Source: Flavobacterium sp. JAS (lineage in GTDB: Bacteria; Bacteroidota; Bacteroidia; Flavobacteriales; Flavobacteriaceae). From it: DNA of 57,605 nucleotides. The DNA is taken from contig NZ_JAJMOX010000019.1 in the NCBI RefSeq assembly GCF_020991455.1, positions 1 to 57,605 of the forward strand. The letters run 5' to 3'. Both the position numbers and the translations under genes were made by a program. Positions 1-8,326 of the stretch are shown here, one piece after another (the first letter of the stretch is position 1; every line of letters begins with the position of its first letter). The notes beneath the pieces were generated by a model. It did no database searches. It was not told where the DNA came from and worked only from the letters and a program-made list of their open reading frames with translations.

Positions 1-2349
1 ATACTCCTCCAGTGAAACTTCCGTTCGATACACTTTGGAAAGCACTCCTCCTAGTGATATAAATACTTCCTTGTATTTTTTATCAGGGTCATTGGATTTA
101 TTTACCGACAGCACTAGGGCTTTTTCCTTTTCAGTGAGACCGAGCAGTTCTTGAATCTGATCAAACTTATTTTGATACTTACTTTGATCCAGCAAGATCT
201 TACAGTCACTATTATTGATAATCGCCTGCTTCACAACTGGTGAAGAAATAATATCTTCAACCTCCTGGGTTACTACAATCGCTTCTCCAAAGAACTTCCT
301 CACGGTCTTAAACAAGTACTTAAGGTATTCCGCCATTCCCTCTCTGGCTATAGCTTTCCAAGCCTCTTCTATCAATATCATTTTACGGATACCTTTAAGC
401 TTTCGCATTTTACTGATAAACACTTCCATGATGATTATTGTCACAACCGGAAAGAGTATAGGGTGATCTTTGATATTATCCAATTCAAAAACTATAAACC
501 GCTCTTTTAAAAGGTCTAGATTTTCGGTCGCATTTAGCAGATAATCAAACTCACCGTTCTTGTAATAAGGACGGAGCACGTAGAGAAAATTATTGACATC
601 AAAGTCTTTTTCTTTTACCTTATCACTTTCCAATATGGGAACAAAGTCATCTTTCAAAAATTCATAAAAGGTGTTGAAACAGGGAAAAATATCTTTATTA
701 ATCTCCAATTTCTCATAATACAATTGAAGTGAATTGGACAAGGCCACGTACTCACTTCTATTAAAAGTTTCGTCATCTTTTTTCCACAGCGCCAACAGCA
801 ATGTTTTAATACTTTCCTTTTTCTCAGTATCAAGACTATCGCCTTCACTGATGTAAAAAGGATTAAATCTGATGGGATTCTTTTCATCATAAGTAAAATA
901 GTAGCCGCCAACCATATCACATAACCCCTTGTAACTGTGCCCGACATCTACAAGTACGATGTGCGTTCCTTGCTCATAATAGCTCCGCACCATATGATTG
1001 GTAAAAAAAGATTTCCCGCTTCCCGATGGCCCCAGTATAAACTTATTACGGTTGGTACAGATGCCCATCTTCATTGGTTCATCACTGATATCAACATGAA
1101 CCGGTTTTCCTGTCAGCCTATCCCCTAGCCGGATTCCCATGGGACTCAGAGAAGATCTGTAACCTGTTTCCATATTTAAAAAACAGACAGCCTGCTCTGT
1201 GAACGTATCAAAGGTGTCATTCATTGGGAAGTCTGCAGCGTTTCCCGGTATTCCTGCCCAATAAATTTGTGGAGCCCCTACAGTTTCCTGTTTCGCAGCA
1301 GAATCCATTTGAGCGAGCGCAGATGATATTTTGTTCTTGATATCCTTTAATTCTTCCAGGTCTGAAGTCCATGCCAAGACATTAAAATGAGCTTTAACTG
1401 GCAGTCTCTGCTGAGAGATAGCCTCATTTAAAAAATCGTTTGTGGCATCACGGGCTATCATATTTTCCCTGCTGTAAGCAGATAATGACTGTAATCTCAG
1501 TCTTTTGCTTTCGAGTTTTTGAATGGTCTTCTGCGCGTCTTCAATAAATATGTACTGGTTATAGATATGATTACACGATAATAACTGTCCAAGAGTCGAG
1601 GCAAATCCCACACTGAATTTTGTTTTATCTGTGGAATACCTGTCATAATTGATTCTTGACCCGCAAAGAGCTGGCAAGTCAGCTGCATCACCCAAGGTAA
1701 ATAATTGACAATGCTTGTCTCCTATCTGTAGTCCTTCATTAAATTTAATGTCCTGATATACAAATGAGGTTTCACTTTCAGATAAAAAACAATATTTCTC
1801 CACAAGTCCAATATTTCTGCTCTGGCTTTTAAGTTTGTCGTTTCTTAAGCGGGTAAGTTTTACAAAACCGCTGTCTTCCATAATTCTCTTAAACTGGCCT
1901 GTGCAGTCAAGAAAGTCCTGAAGCAATTGTTTTTTCAGGGTTTCTTCAGGGGCTATTGAACTCCTGATCAGATTAGAAAACAGGGAACTGGAGTTTTTTC
2001 TTCCAGTCGGTTTTTTAGTGATTATAATATAGCAAGAATGATCCAAAAACGGTCTTTCGTTAAAAAACCGTTCACTACTTCTTGTTAAAAAACTGCTGTC
2101 ATCCCTTGTAAAATCGGCCTTATATTGACTCTCCATAAACCAGTCCTGCTTGTGGAAAACACAAAACTTGGGAAGTATTTTAATTGCCTTAATCCAGGAT
2201 TGATGAAACGCTTCATATTCCTGATCCGACATTGTGAAAATTTCAGGAAGTTCTGCCTTAAAAACTACCGTTACATCCCCTTGTTTGGACAAGATACAGT
2301 CGTGCTGAACATCCATAATTGGTAAAACATCATCTATCACTTTCTCCAT
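1..2349 (-). CDS. traG: TraG-type conjugation ATPase (VirB4 family), C-terminus cut by window edge
   Basis: This is the VirB4-like motor ATPase that powers the type IV secretion channel of Bacteroidetes conjugative elements. The frame is open from an ATG at 2349 to base 1, giving 783 codons with no stop, so the protein runs off the left edge. A Walker A motif GPSGSGKS lies near residue 440. ILIEEAW, the Walker B region typical of this family, lies near residue 660. The start was chosen because the upstream bases carry a purine-rich GAGAAGAG just before the ATG. It follows traF by 35 bp on the same strand. Family assignment is firm; the missing C-terminus cannot be judged. Confidence 0.93.
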   Translation of the reverse strand, partial: MEKVIDDVLPIMDVQHDCILSKQGDVTVVFKAELPEIFTMSDQEYEAFHQSWIKAIKILPKFCVFHKQDWFMESQYKADFTRDDSSFLTRSSERFFNERPFLDHSCYIIITKKPTGRKNSSSLFSNLIRSSIAPEETLKKQLLQDFLDCTGQFKRIMEDSGFVKLTRLRNDKLKSQSRNIGLVEKYCFLSESETSFVYQDIKFNEGLQIGDKHCQLFTLGDAADLPALCGSRINYDRYSTDKTKFSVGFASTLGQLLSCNHIYNQYIFIEDAQKTIQKLESKRLRLQSLSAYSRENMIARDATNDFLNEAISQQRLPVKAHFNVLAWTSDLEELKDIKNKISSALAQMDSAAKQETVGAPQIYWAGIPGNAADFPMNDTFDTFTEQAVCFLNMETGYRSSLSPMGIRLGDRLTGKPVHVDISDEPMKMGICTNRNKFILGPSGSGKSFFTNHMVRSYYEQGTHIVLVDVGHSYKGLCDMVGGYYFTYDEKNPIRFNPFYISEGDSLDTEKKESIKTLLLALWKKDDETFNRSEYVALSNSLQLYYEKLEINKDIFPCFNTFYEFLKDDFVPILESDKVKEKDFDVNNFLYVLRPYYKNGEFDYLLNATENLDLLKERFIVFELDNIKDHPILFPVVTIIIMEVFISKMRKLKGIRKMILIEEAWKAIAREGMAEYLKYLFKTVRKFFGEAIVVTQEVEDIISSPVVKQAIINNSDCKILLDQSKYQNKFDQIQELLGLTEKEKALVLSVNKSNDPDKKYKEVFISLGGVLSKVYRTEVSLEEY

Positions 2350-2384
2350 CTCTTCTCAATTTTACCGTTAACCTTACTTAACTA

Positions 2385-2696
2385 TCAGTTAATAAAAATT
2401 CTTCTGCTGTAGACCTTTACATTCTTTGGAATCTGTTTTTTGGCTATGGCTTTCATCATGCCATGTTCTCCAAACTGATGGCTCATTTTGTAAATTTTGA
2501 TAACCATAACAGTTCCTGTAATGCCGATAATTGCAACACAGATTAGAGAAGGAATTCCAATAAAAAAAAGAATTGCAAAAACAATCATAAGCCCCACAAC
2601 TCCTCCACCTAAGTACCATATGTACTGAGCTTTAAGACCTTTAAATTCAATAGATTGATTAATTCCTTTGTTGATTTGGTATACGCTGTTGCTCAT
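2385..2696 (-). CDS. traF: Conjugative transposon protein TraF (DUF4133)
   Basis: A 103-residue protein of the TraF/DUF4133 family, a VirB3-like inner-membrane part of the Bacteroidetes conjugation apparatus. Residues 1-25 are hydrophilic and carry the start-proximal INKGINQSIEFKGL stretch typical of the family. Two adjacent hydrophobic segments follow at about 27-67 (YIWYLGGGVVGLMIVFAILF, then IPSLICVAIIGITGTVMVI). The basic C-terminus is probably cytoplasmic. It sits between traE and traG on the same strand with short gaps, the usual traE-traF-traG order. Family call is by recognition of sequence and synteny. Confidence 0.9.
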   Translation of the reverse strand: MSNSVYQINKGINQSIEFKGLKAQYIWYLGGGVVGLMIVFAILFFIGIPSLICVAIIGITGTVMVIKIYKMSHQFGEHGMMKAIAKKQIPKNVKVYSRRIFIN

Positions 2697-2720
2697 TTTC
2701 TTAGTGTTACTATTTGCTAC

Positions 2721-3062
2721 TTAAACACCGAAGAAAGATTTAATAACAGTCGCCACAACAACTAAAAAGACACAGCTCCCAAACCAGGCAGCAGCAACTT
2801 TTCCGGTATCAGGATCACCGGCATTCCATTTCTGGTACACTTTTACAGCGCCAATTAGACCAAGTAAAGCACCAACAGCATACATAAGCTCTGTACCCGC
2901 ATCAAAATAACTCCTGACTTTTTGATTGGCTTCATTAATTCCGGCCACTCCATCCTGTGTATACCCATCAAACTGAATTAATAACAACAATAATAAAGTT
3001 CCTTTTGATAACATTCTAACTTTCGAAAAACGCTTTAAATTCCAATTCCATATTTTCATCAC
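2721..3062 (-). CDS. traE: Conjugative transposon protein TraE (DUF4134), pilin-like
   Basis: A 113-residue TraE/DUF4134 protein. It has an N-terminal signal segment (MLSKGTLLLLLLIQFDGYTQ) and a mature part with two hydrophobic helices (LMYAVGALLGLIGAVKVYQKW and AAAWFGSCVFLVVVATVI). The DGVAGINEANQKVRSYFD stretch is characteristic of the family. By size and topology it resembles a VirB2-type pilin subunit; that role is inferred from the family. It heads the visible traE-traF-traG block. Two ATGs occur in a row, and an internal Met at about residue 17 would place the start closer to the signal peptide. Confidence 0.9.
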   Translation of the reverse strand: MMKIWNWNLKRFSKVRMLSKGTLLLLLLIQFDGYTQDGVAGINEANQKVRSYFDAGTELMYAVGALLGLIGAVKVYQKWNAGDPDTGKVAAAWFGSCVFLVVVATVIKSFFGV

Positions 3063-3099
3063 ACATCATTTTAAAGTTTAAATTTTTCTTCAATAAAAA

Positions 3100-3183
3100 G
3101 TGGAGGAATACCGCAATTACAGCTCTATTTCCTTGTCACATTAAGCCATACCGCACCAGAGAGAAAAGGGAATATTCCTCCAC
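3100..3183. repeat. 11-bp perfect inverted repeat between traE and the next gene
   Basis: GTGGAGGAATA at 3100-3110 is matched by its exact reverse complement at 3173-3183, enclosing 62 bp and filling the gap between the 156-residue gene and traE. The octamer ATACCGCA also occurs twice inside it. It could form a long hairpin in the tra transcript or be a small mobile remnant. There is no T-run, so it is not a clear terminator. Confidence 0.55.
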
Positions 3184-3191
3184 TATATTTT

Positions 3192-3662
3192 TTAAGTAAT
3201 CTCCTCCCAAAGACTATCTGCTACTTCATAAGTTAAAAGCAGATTTGGATGCATCGCAGATTCCGAGACAAGAATTTTATTTATATTCTCACGTAAAGAA
3301 GAAATCTTTACAAAAGGATATTCTGCCAGCAGTAATCTTAAATAATTTTGAAACTCTTCTTTAGATAAATTTCTTTCAAAACTTTCTTTAATTGCTTTTA
3401 CGATGTGTTCAGATAATTCTTCAGCATCTTCTAACGTGTCAAATGAAGAGAAGAAATTTGCTTTTAAATTATCATCACCTGTAGAATTGTAAGTAATCCG
3501 CTTTTTTGTTTTTCTAAAATTTAGAAATTTAATTTGTTGTTTGCCTGAGATGATTTGCAGAAGTTCAAAATAATAGTATTTAAATCCCATAACAAGATAC
3601 CAAATCATCAATAGTACTGTTACTGCAATTATATAATTGCTCCATGAAATATTCGTAAACAT
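3192..3662 (-). CDS. Conserved tra-region membrane protein of unknown function
   Basis: A 156-residue protein with one N-terminal membrane segment (residues 8-28, YIIAVTVLLMIWYLVMGFKYYY) followed by a soluble, charged region. It lies directly upstream of traE in the same direction, so it is probably part of the transfer operon. Position suggests a TraD-like or accessory transfer protein, but I do not recognise a family motif. No ParA, TraB or TraC homologue follows upstream, which is where they would normally be. Upstream DNA at 3663-3990 is AT-rich and has no gene. Confidence 0.7.
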   Translation of the reverse strand: MFTNISWSNYIIAVTVLLMIWYLVMGFKYYYFELLQIISGKQQIKFLNFRKTKKRITYNSTGDDNLKANFFSSFDTLEDAEELSEHIVKAIKESFERNLSKEEFQNYLRLLLAEYPFVKISSLRENINKILVSESAMHPNLLLTYEVADSLWEEIT

Positions 3663-3786
3663 AGCCTTTTCATTTAATCGTTCAACATCCTTTTCATCCT
3701 ATGTATAAATCATTAAAAAGTACTTAATGATTTATTTTACAAGTCAAAGTAACGAATTGAAATGTCTTGCTACAAGTCCAACTTTT

Positions 3787-3806
3787 GTTGTACCCCAAGT
3801 TGTACC
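3787..3806. repeat. Tandem 8-bp direct repeat in the promoter gap before the AbiC gene
   Basis: GTTGTACC occurs at 3787-3794 and again at 3799-3806, a 12-bp period, in the 330-bp gap between the divergent tra block and the AbiC gene. The related words tacaag and ggtaca appear nearby. It looks like a protein-binding site; which protein is unknown. The rest of the gap (3663-3994) shows no coding signal. Confidence 0.4.
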
Positions 3807-3994
3807 TCTTATTTTAAAATACGATATAATCTTATTTTAAAAACTATTCTTTATTACAAATAATTTTTATTAATAAAGACTAGGGTTATGTAATTTCTTA
3901 TATTCGCAAAACTAAAATTCAACTTATGATGTAAAGCCTTACCAATTTGGTACATTGCCCTAAATTGAGTTGAATAATTAATTAATTTAGATTC

Positions 3995-5044
3995 ATGAAA
4001 ACATCGGAAAAAGAGAAATTTACTTTAGTAGAACAATTAAAATTCTCTAGAAATTTAAGTTTTTATTTTATTGGAATATCCATTATCGGATTTGTAATTT
4101 TAATGGCACCTTTTATTCTTGATTTGTCAAACATTTCAAAATATGGAAATGTTGGTGATGCCGTGGGGGGATTATTAAATCCTGTTGTTGGAATTGGAGT
4201 AGGTTTTTTAACTTTTATGGCATTTATTGTTCAATACCAAGCAAATCAGCAGGTCAGAGATCAATTTGAACAACAAAGCGAGATAGATTATAGACAAAAT
4301 TTTGAATCTACTTTTTTTAATCTATTATCTCTACATCATCAAATTGTTCAAAATTTTGATTTTGATCCACAATCGTTAAAACTTGATACAAATCTTATTA
4401 ATTACATAAGTAAATATGATAGGTTTGATAACATTACAGCAGTAATAAATTCATCTCAAACCCTAGGATCTAGAGATGTTTTTAAATTTTCTCTAGAATT
4501 ATTACATCAGCTATTACAAGATGATATCAATCTACTTGTTCCTCTTCATAAAAATAAAACGCAAGATAGAGTATTGATAAATCTCATTAAGCATCAAAAT
4601 CGTCAAATTAATCTGGAATTTAATGCAATAAATAACTTTATAAAGGATACTATAATAAGCGATTCAAAAAGCGTAACTACAAGATTTCAATCAATTTATG
4701 ATTTTGTATATTTTAAATTCAATAGTGACTATGGACACTATTACAGAAATTTATATAGAATGGTTAAGATGGTTGATGAAAGAAAATTTTCAAAAGATGC
4801 AACTATCGATTTTGAAATTAAATATTCGTATACAAGTATCTTAAGAGCTCAACTTTCCGATAATGAGATAGCTTGGCTATACTTTAATTGTATCTCTGAT
4901 AAAGGAATTGAAAAATTCAAACCTCTACTTGAGAAATATTCCTTTTTTAAAATCATTAATAGAAATGCAATTGTATACAAATTGTATTCAAGACTTTATA
5001 ATCAACAAGCGTTTAGAAAAATTAATAATAGTTCCCCTGCTTAA
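3995..5044 (+). CDS. Putative phage abortive-infection protein (AbiC-like, putAbiC family)
   Basis: A 349-residue protein with two N-terminal membrane segments (about 22-43 and 62-82). Around them sits the family signature: GDAVGGLLNPVVGIG, then FLTFMAFIVQYQANQQVRDQFE, then FESTFFNLLSLHHQIV. This arrangement is typical of the putAbiC family, which is related to lactococcal AbiC and thought to abort phage infection; the mechanism is unknown. It is the first cargo gene next to the tra block. Its TAA stop overlaps the stop of the convergent RteC-like gene by 4 bp. The fold call is fairly sure; the defence role is inferred from the family. Confidence 0.8.
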   Translation: MKTSEKEKFTLVEQLKFSRNLSFYFIGISIIGFVILMAPFILDLSNISKYGNVGDAVGGLLNPVVGIGVGFLTFMAFIVQYQANQQVRDQFEQQSEIDYRQNFESTFFNLLSLHHQIVQNFDFDPQSLKLDTNLINYISKYDRFDNITAVINSSQTLGSRDVFKFSLELLHQLLQDDINLLVPLHKNKTQDRVLINLIKHQNRQINLEFNAINNFIKDTIISDSKSVTTRFQSIYDFVYFKFNSDYGHYYRNLYRMVKMVDERKFSKDATIDFEIKYSYTSILRAQLSDNEIAWLYFNCISDKGIEKFKPLLEKYSFFKIINRNAIVYKLYSRLYNQQAFRKINNSSPA

Positions 5045-6243
5045 AATCCTTTTATATGTTTGATCATACGTTCTAAGGCTTTAATTGCAATTTCCTTGTC
5101 TCTTTCTTCCGCTACGTAAGATTTGCTACGCATTGCATCGTACGACAAATCTTTTTTCTGTGGTGTTGAAAGATGAGGAACAATTGTTTTGAAAATATAA
5201 TTCATCGATTTTGCTTTAATTATTCTTGATTCGTCTGCAGCTCTTATTACTAAAGCCATCTGGTCGGTTGATAAAATACATTCAACTTTATTGTCCTTTA
5301 GTACACTAACAGAAAAATCAGCGCTTTTAAAAATCTCCTTGTCTTCGAAGGATAAATCTATTCTTCGCTCTAAATAACCTATCTCGTGCTTAAACCAGTT
5401 ATTTAAAACATATTTAATATTGTGCTGGCTCGGATCAAACGTGACTTTTTCATTCGATATTAACTGGCTGAATTCTTTATAATGAAATAACAACCGATTC
5501 AATTTGTCATTCGAATTCCCTTGCGTACTAGTATCAGCAATAATTTGATCAATGTAATAATTGATATAGATTGGGCAATTGAAATTTTGTGCTATTAATA
5601 ACTCATGCAGGCCAGAATTGAAATTACTCCTTTCACCGGAATCAGAAACTGTATCCAATTTTTTTAAAAGGTCCTTGAGATAAAAGATTTGTCTATATGT
5701 AATTTTACGTCCTGTATTAGATTGTATTTTTTTTGACAGTACATCAACTATAATTGCTATTATCCTAATATCAGAGTTATCAATAAACTTCCTATTTTTA
5801 AGTTTGTTTAATTTCAACGAAAGTTCTTTTCTATAGACTATTAAACATGTGACAGGTACTCTCTCGTCAAGACTTAAATAGTTCGAATAACGATTTTCTA
5901 CGAAGGAAAGCATTTCATCCAAACTGCTGATTATGGTAGTAATAATCTTAGAGATAGAATCTGATTTAAACATTTCATCCTGCTGACTTTCGATTATAGT
6001 ATCTAGAAGGAATATTATTGTGGAATGATATTTACGCACCAAAAGACGTATCTCACTCTTTTTATGTAGAGAAAAAAATTCTTTTTTAAGCTGAAGCTGA
6101 ACTTTTTGCGATTCTATCAAAACATTTTCTGATATAAGAGATAAATCTCTTTCTGAAAGCAATTGGATATTTGCTTTTTTTGAATTAAAAGTTTCTAATA
6201 TCAAAATATCCAGCCATTCTAAAGGATATATACTATTCATCAT
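5041..6243 (-). CDS. RteC-like regulator of the conjugative element
   Basis: A 400-residue, mostly helical protein. Its C-terminal third resembles RteC of Bacteroides tetracycline elements: an ILSTDQMALVIRAADE stretch near residue 325, a segment ending in a HLSTPQKKDLSYDAMRSKSY-type motif, and a final amphipathic helix (RDKEIAIKALERMIKHIKGF). RteC controls excision of CTnDOT-type elements. The N-terminal part is longer than the classic protein and I do not recognise it. It lies 35 bp downstream of an AraC-family gene on the same strand, so the two are probably co-transcribed. The call rests on the C-terminal pattern. Confidence 0.6.
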   Translation of the reverse strand: MMNSIYPLEWLDILILETFNSKKANIQLLSERDLSLISENVLIESQKVQLQLKKEFFSLHKKSEIRLLVRKYHSTIIFLLDTIIESQQDEMFKSDSISKIITTIISSLDEMLSFVENRYSNYLSLDERVPVTCLIVYRKELSLKLNKLKNRKFIDNSDIRIIAIIVDVLSKKIQSNTGRKITYRQIFYLKDLLKKLDTVSDSGERSNFNSGLHELLIAQNFNCPIYINYYIDQIIADTSTQGNSNDKLNRLLFHYKEFSQLISNEKVTFDPSQHNIKYVLNNWFKHEIGYLERRIDLSFEDKEIFKSADFSVSVLKDNKVECILSTDQMALVIRAADESRIIKAKSMNYIFKTIVPHLSTPQKKDLSYDAMRSKSYVAEERDKEIAIKALERMIKHIKGF

Positions 6244-6278
6244 TCTATTGTTTTAATTTACACTTAATGCAGCGAAAA

Positions 6279-7166
6279 CTAACGATGTCTAAATTTCTCG
6301 AGAGAATTCGAACGATATTCAGAAGGTGAAATAGAAGTATGTTTTTTGAAAAATTTACTAAAAGTATATACGCTGCTAAATTCCAATTCTTCAGCAATAT
6401 CAGCAATTGATGTTTGTGGATCTTCAAGAAGATTTCTGGCTTCTATGATAATGGCATCTCCTATTATTTTTTTTGCAGTTCTTCCGGTTATCTGTTTTAC
6501 AACTTTATTTAAATATCCTGAGGTAACAAATAAAGATCCAGCATAAAACTTTACGCTGTGCTGTTTAATGCAGTGAATAGTTACCACAGTTAAAAATTCC
6601 ATAGTAAGACTTTCTTTTCTGGAGAAATTTTGCACTAAATCATTGCTGTATTTGGTGTAAATTAATCTCAGTTCATATAGAAATAAATTAAAACTGATAC
6701 GTTGTAATTCAGTATCAAATACCTTCTGCTCTATATCTTTAACTACAAGATGAATAAGCTTATAAATAAGGGATAGGACTAAAAAGTCCTTTTCCTCTAA
6801 TTTAATTCTCATTGTTGATTTTGCAATCAAAAAGTAAATAGATTCAACTAATTCTTTTTTTAAACAATTTTTAAATGCAAAATCTAGTGTGAAAGAAATT
6901 AAAAACAGCTGTAATTTATCATGAACTTCCAATAGTGTACAAAAAGAGTTTTTAGGAATAATCATTAAATCTCTTGCCGTTAATTCCTGTGTAATTTCTT
7001 TAAACTGAATTTTGAACTTACCCGATTTTATTAAAAGAATAGAGAAATTATTGACTATAAAAGATTCTTGAGCCGCTGTTTTTATCACATATTTTTTGAT
7101 GATATGAATGTCTAAACCTTCAATGGGCAAGTCCTTTAGTTCAATATTTATTAAATCTTTGATCAT
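6279..7166 (-). CDS. AraC-family transcriptional regulator
   Basis: A 295-residue regulator. Residues 190-290 form the two helix-turn-helix AraC DNA-binding domain: FYAGSLFVTSGYLNKVVKQ for the first HTH and TSIADIAEELEFSSVYTFSK for the second, followed by FFKKHTSISPSEYR, the family signature end. The N-terminal part looks like a cupin-type sensing domain (residues 20-110, with a PKNSF turn). It precedes the RteC-like gene and probably controls it or the transfer genes. The ligand is unknown. Confidence 0.9.
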   Translation of the reverse strand: MIKDLINIELKDLPIEGLDIHIIKKYVIKTAAQESFIVNNFSILLIKSGKFKIQFKEITQELTARDLMIIPKNSFCTLLEVHDKLQLFLISFTLDFAFKNCLKKELVESIYFLIAKSTMRIKLEEKDFLVLSLIYKLIHLVVKDIEQKVFDTELQRISFNLFLYELRLIYTKYSNDLVQNFSRKESLTMEFLTVVTIHCIKQHSVKFYAGSLFVTSGYLNKVVKQITGRTAKKIIGDAIIIEARNLLEDPQTSIADIAEELEFSSVYTFSKFFKKHTSISPSEYRSNSLEKFRHR

Positions 7167-7348
7167 GATTCACAATTCAAAAAACATTGGTTACATTAAT
7201 TTTTCTATCGTCACTATAATGGAACTTTCATATGGTAGAAAAAACTAGCTCTGCTTTTAGAAAAATTCTTTAATTAAATTTCTTTATCTAATAACCCAAT
7301 TAAGACCTAAGATTTTAAAATCAAAATCCATAATGACTACAATATCTT

Positions 7349-8011
7349 CTAAATAATTTTTTGAATTACTGCTATGACAGAAATAATAGATCTCTGACCA
7401 GGCTCAAAAAATGGTGGCGTTTTTCTATTTCCTACTGATGTTTCCCAGTCTTTATCTTTACGTTTAGCTTCATTTTGAAATGAGTATAATGAGACGGTAG
7501 AAACTGCAAGAATACTTTCTTTTTCATGATCAGTCAAAACTGTATTTTTTAATACCTCCTCTTCAAAGAATACTAGATAACTTGAAATTTCCTTAAAATC
7601 TTTTCCTTGAAGATTAATTAAATTTTGAATGAAGGTTTCAAGCTGAACTTTGGCTTCCATACCTAGCAATGAATTTCCTAATAACGTAGACAATTCATTT
7701 ATAGGCTTATTGTTAATTCTAAGTATCTGTTGATACGTTATAGACTCCGCTTTATTTGACGCTACATATTGATCTAAAATAAATTGAATCATACTAGATA
7801 ATTCTTCCACCGAATCCGGATATTTATTCTTGTTCAAATATGCTACAAGAGCGTCATTGTACTTTTTACTTGCTGTATTATTCTCAATAGAGATTAAATG
7901 TTCCTGTGATACAATAGATTTGCTATTTATATTTTCAGATGATGTATTATCATTTTCCGTTGAACAAGAAATGAACAGACAGAAAAAAACGATTACTAAT
8001 AAATTTTTCAT
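7349..8011 (-). CDS. Predicted lipoprotein of unknown function
   Basis: A 220-residue protein with a lipoprotein signal (MKNLLVIVFFCLFISC, Cys at 16, followed by Ser-Thr-Glu-Asn), so it is expected to be lipid-anchored. The mature part is helical and charged with no motif I recognise. The C-terminal 40 residues contain RKTPPFFEPGQRS and a final hydrophobic stretch. It is monocistronic, with about 180 bp to the AraC gene. It is divergent from the TPR regulator at 8327, with the 8180-8210 hairpin between them. Confidence 0.7.
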   Translation of the reverse strand: MKNLLVIVFFCLFISCSTENDNTSSENINSKSIVSQEHLISIENNTASKKYNDALVAYLNKNKYPDSVEELSSMIQFILDQYVASNKAESITYQQILRINNKPINELSTLLGNSLLGMEAKVQLETFIQNLINLQGKDFKEISSYLVFFEEEVLKNTVLTDHEKESILAVSTVSLYSFQNEAKRKDKDWETSVGNRKTPPFFEPGQRSIISVIAVIQKII

Positions 8012-8179
8012 GATTTAAGATTGATTGAATGTGAATGATAAATAATACTCAGTTCAATTCGCCTGGGCTAGCAGAACTTTCATTTAGTACGATACTAATT
8101 TTTTTGCTTTTGAATTCAGGACAAATCTAAAAGCCGTATTATTTAAAAACAAGCCATTTATTATGGATTTTATAATTTT

Positions 8180-8210
8180 AGCATATGAATTTTACGAAAA
8201 TCCATATGCT
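8180..8210. promoter_or_regulatory. 14-bp inverted repeat between divergent genes
   Basis: AGCATATGAATTTT at 8180-8193 pairs with AAAATCCATATGCT at 8197-8210 with one mismatch and a 3-nt ACG loop. It lies in the 315-bp AT-rich gap between the lipoprotein gene (leftward) and the TPR/AraC gene (rightward). It could be an operator or a hairpin terminator; nothing else is seen in this gap. Confidence 0.45.
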
Positions 8211-8326
8211 ATTTTCTTACAAAAAGATACTGGTTTTCAATTGTTTATATTAAATTTGAAAGGCTCTTTTTATCAGTATTTTATCGCATTATTCTAAAAT
8301 ATCGCTACGGTATCCTAAATCATAAT

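Noticed and set aside
215..2325. Several plus-strand frames and short minus-strand frames of 60-100 codons
   Set aside because: They lie inside the continuous traG frame, which has Walker motifs and no stops. They are shadows.
3192..3662. ParA or TraB/TraC homologue
   Set aside because: No Walker motif is present and the size and single membrane helix do not fit.
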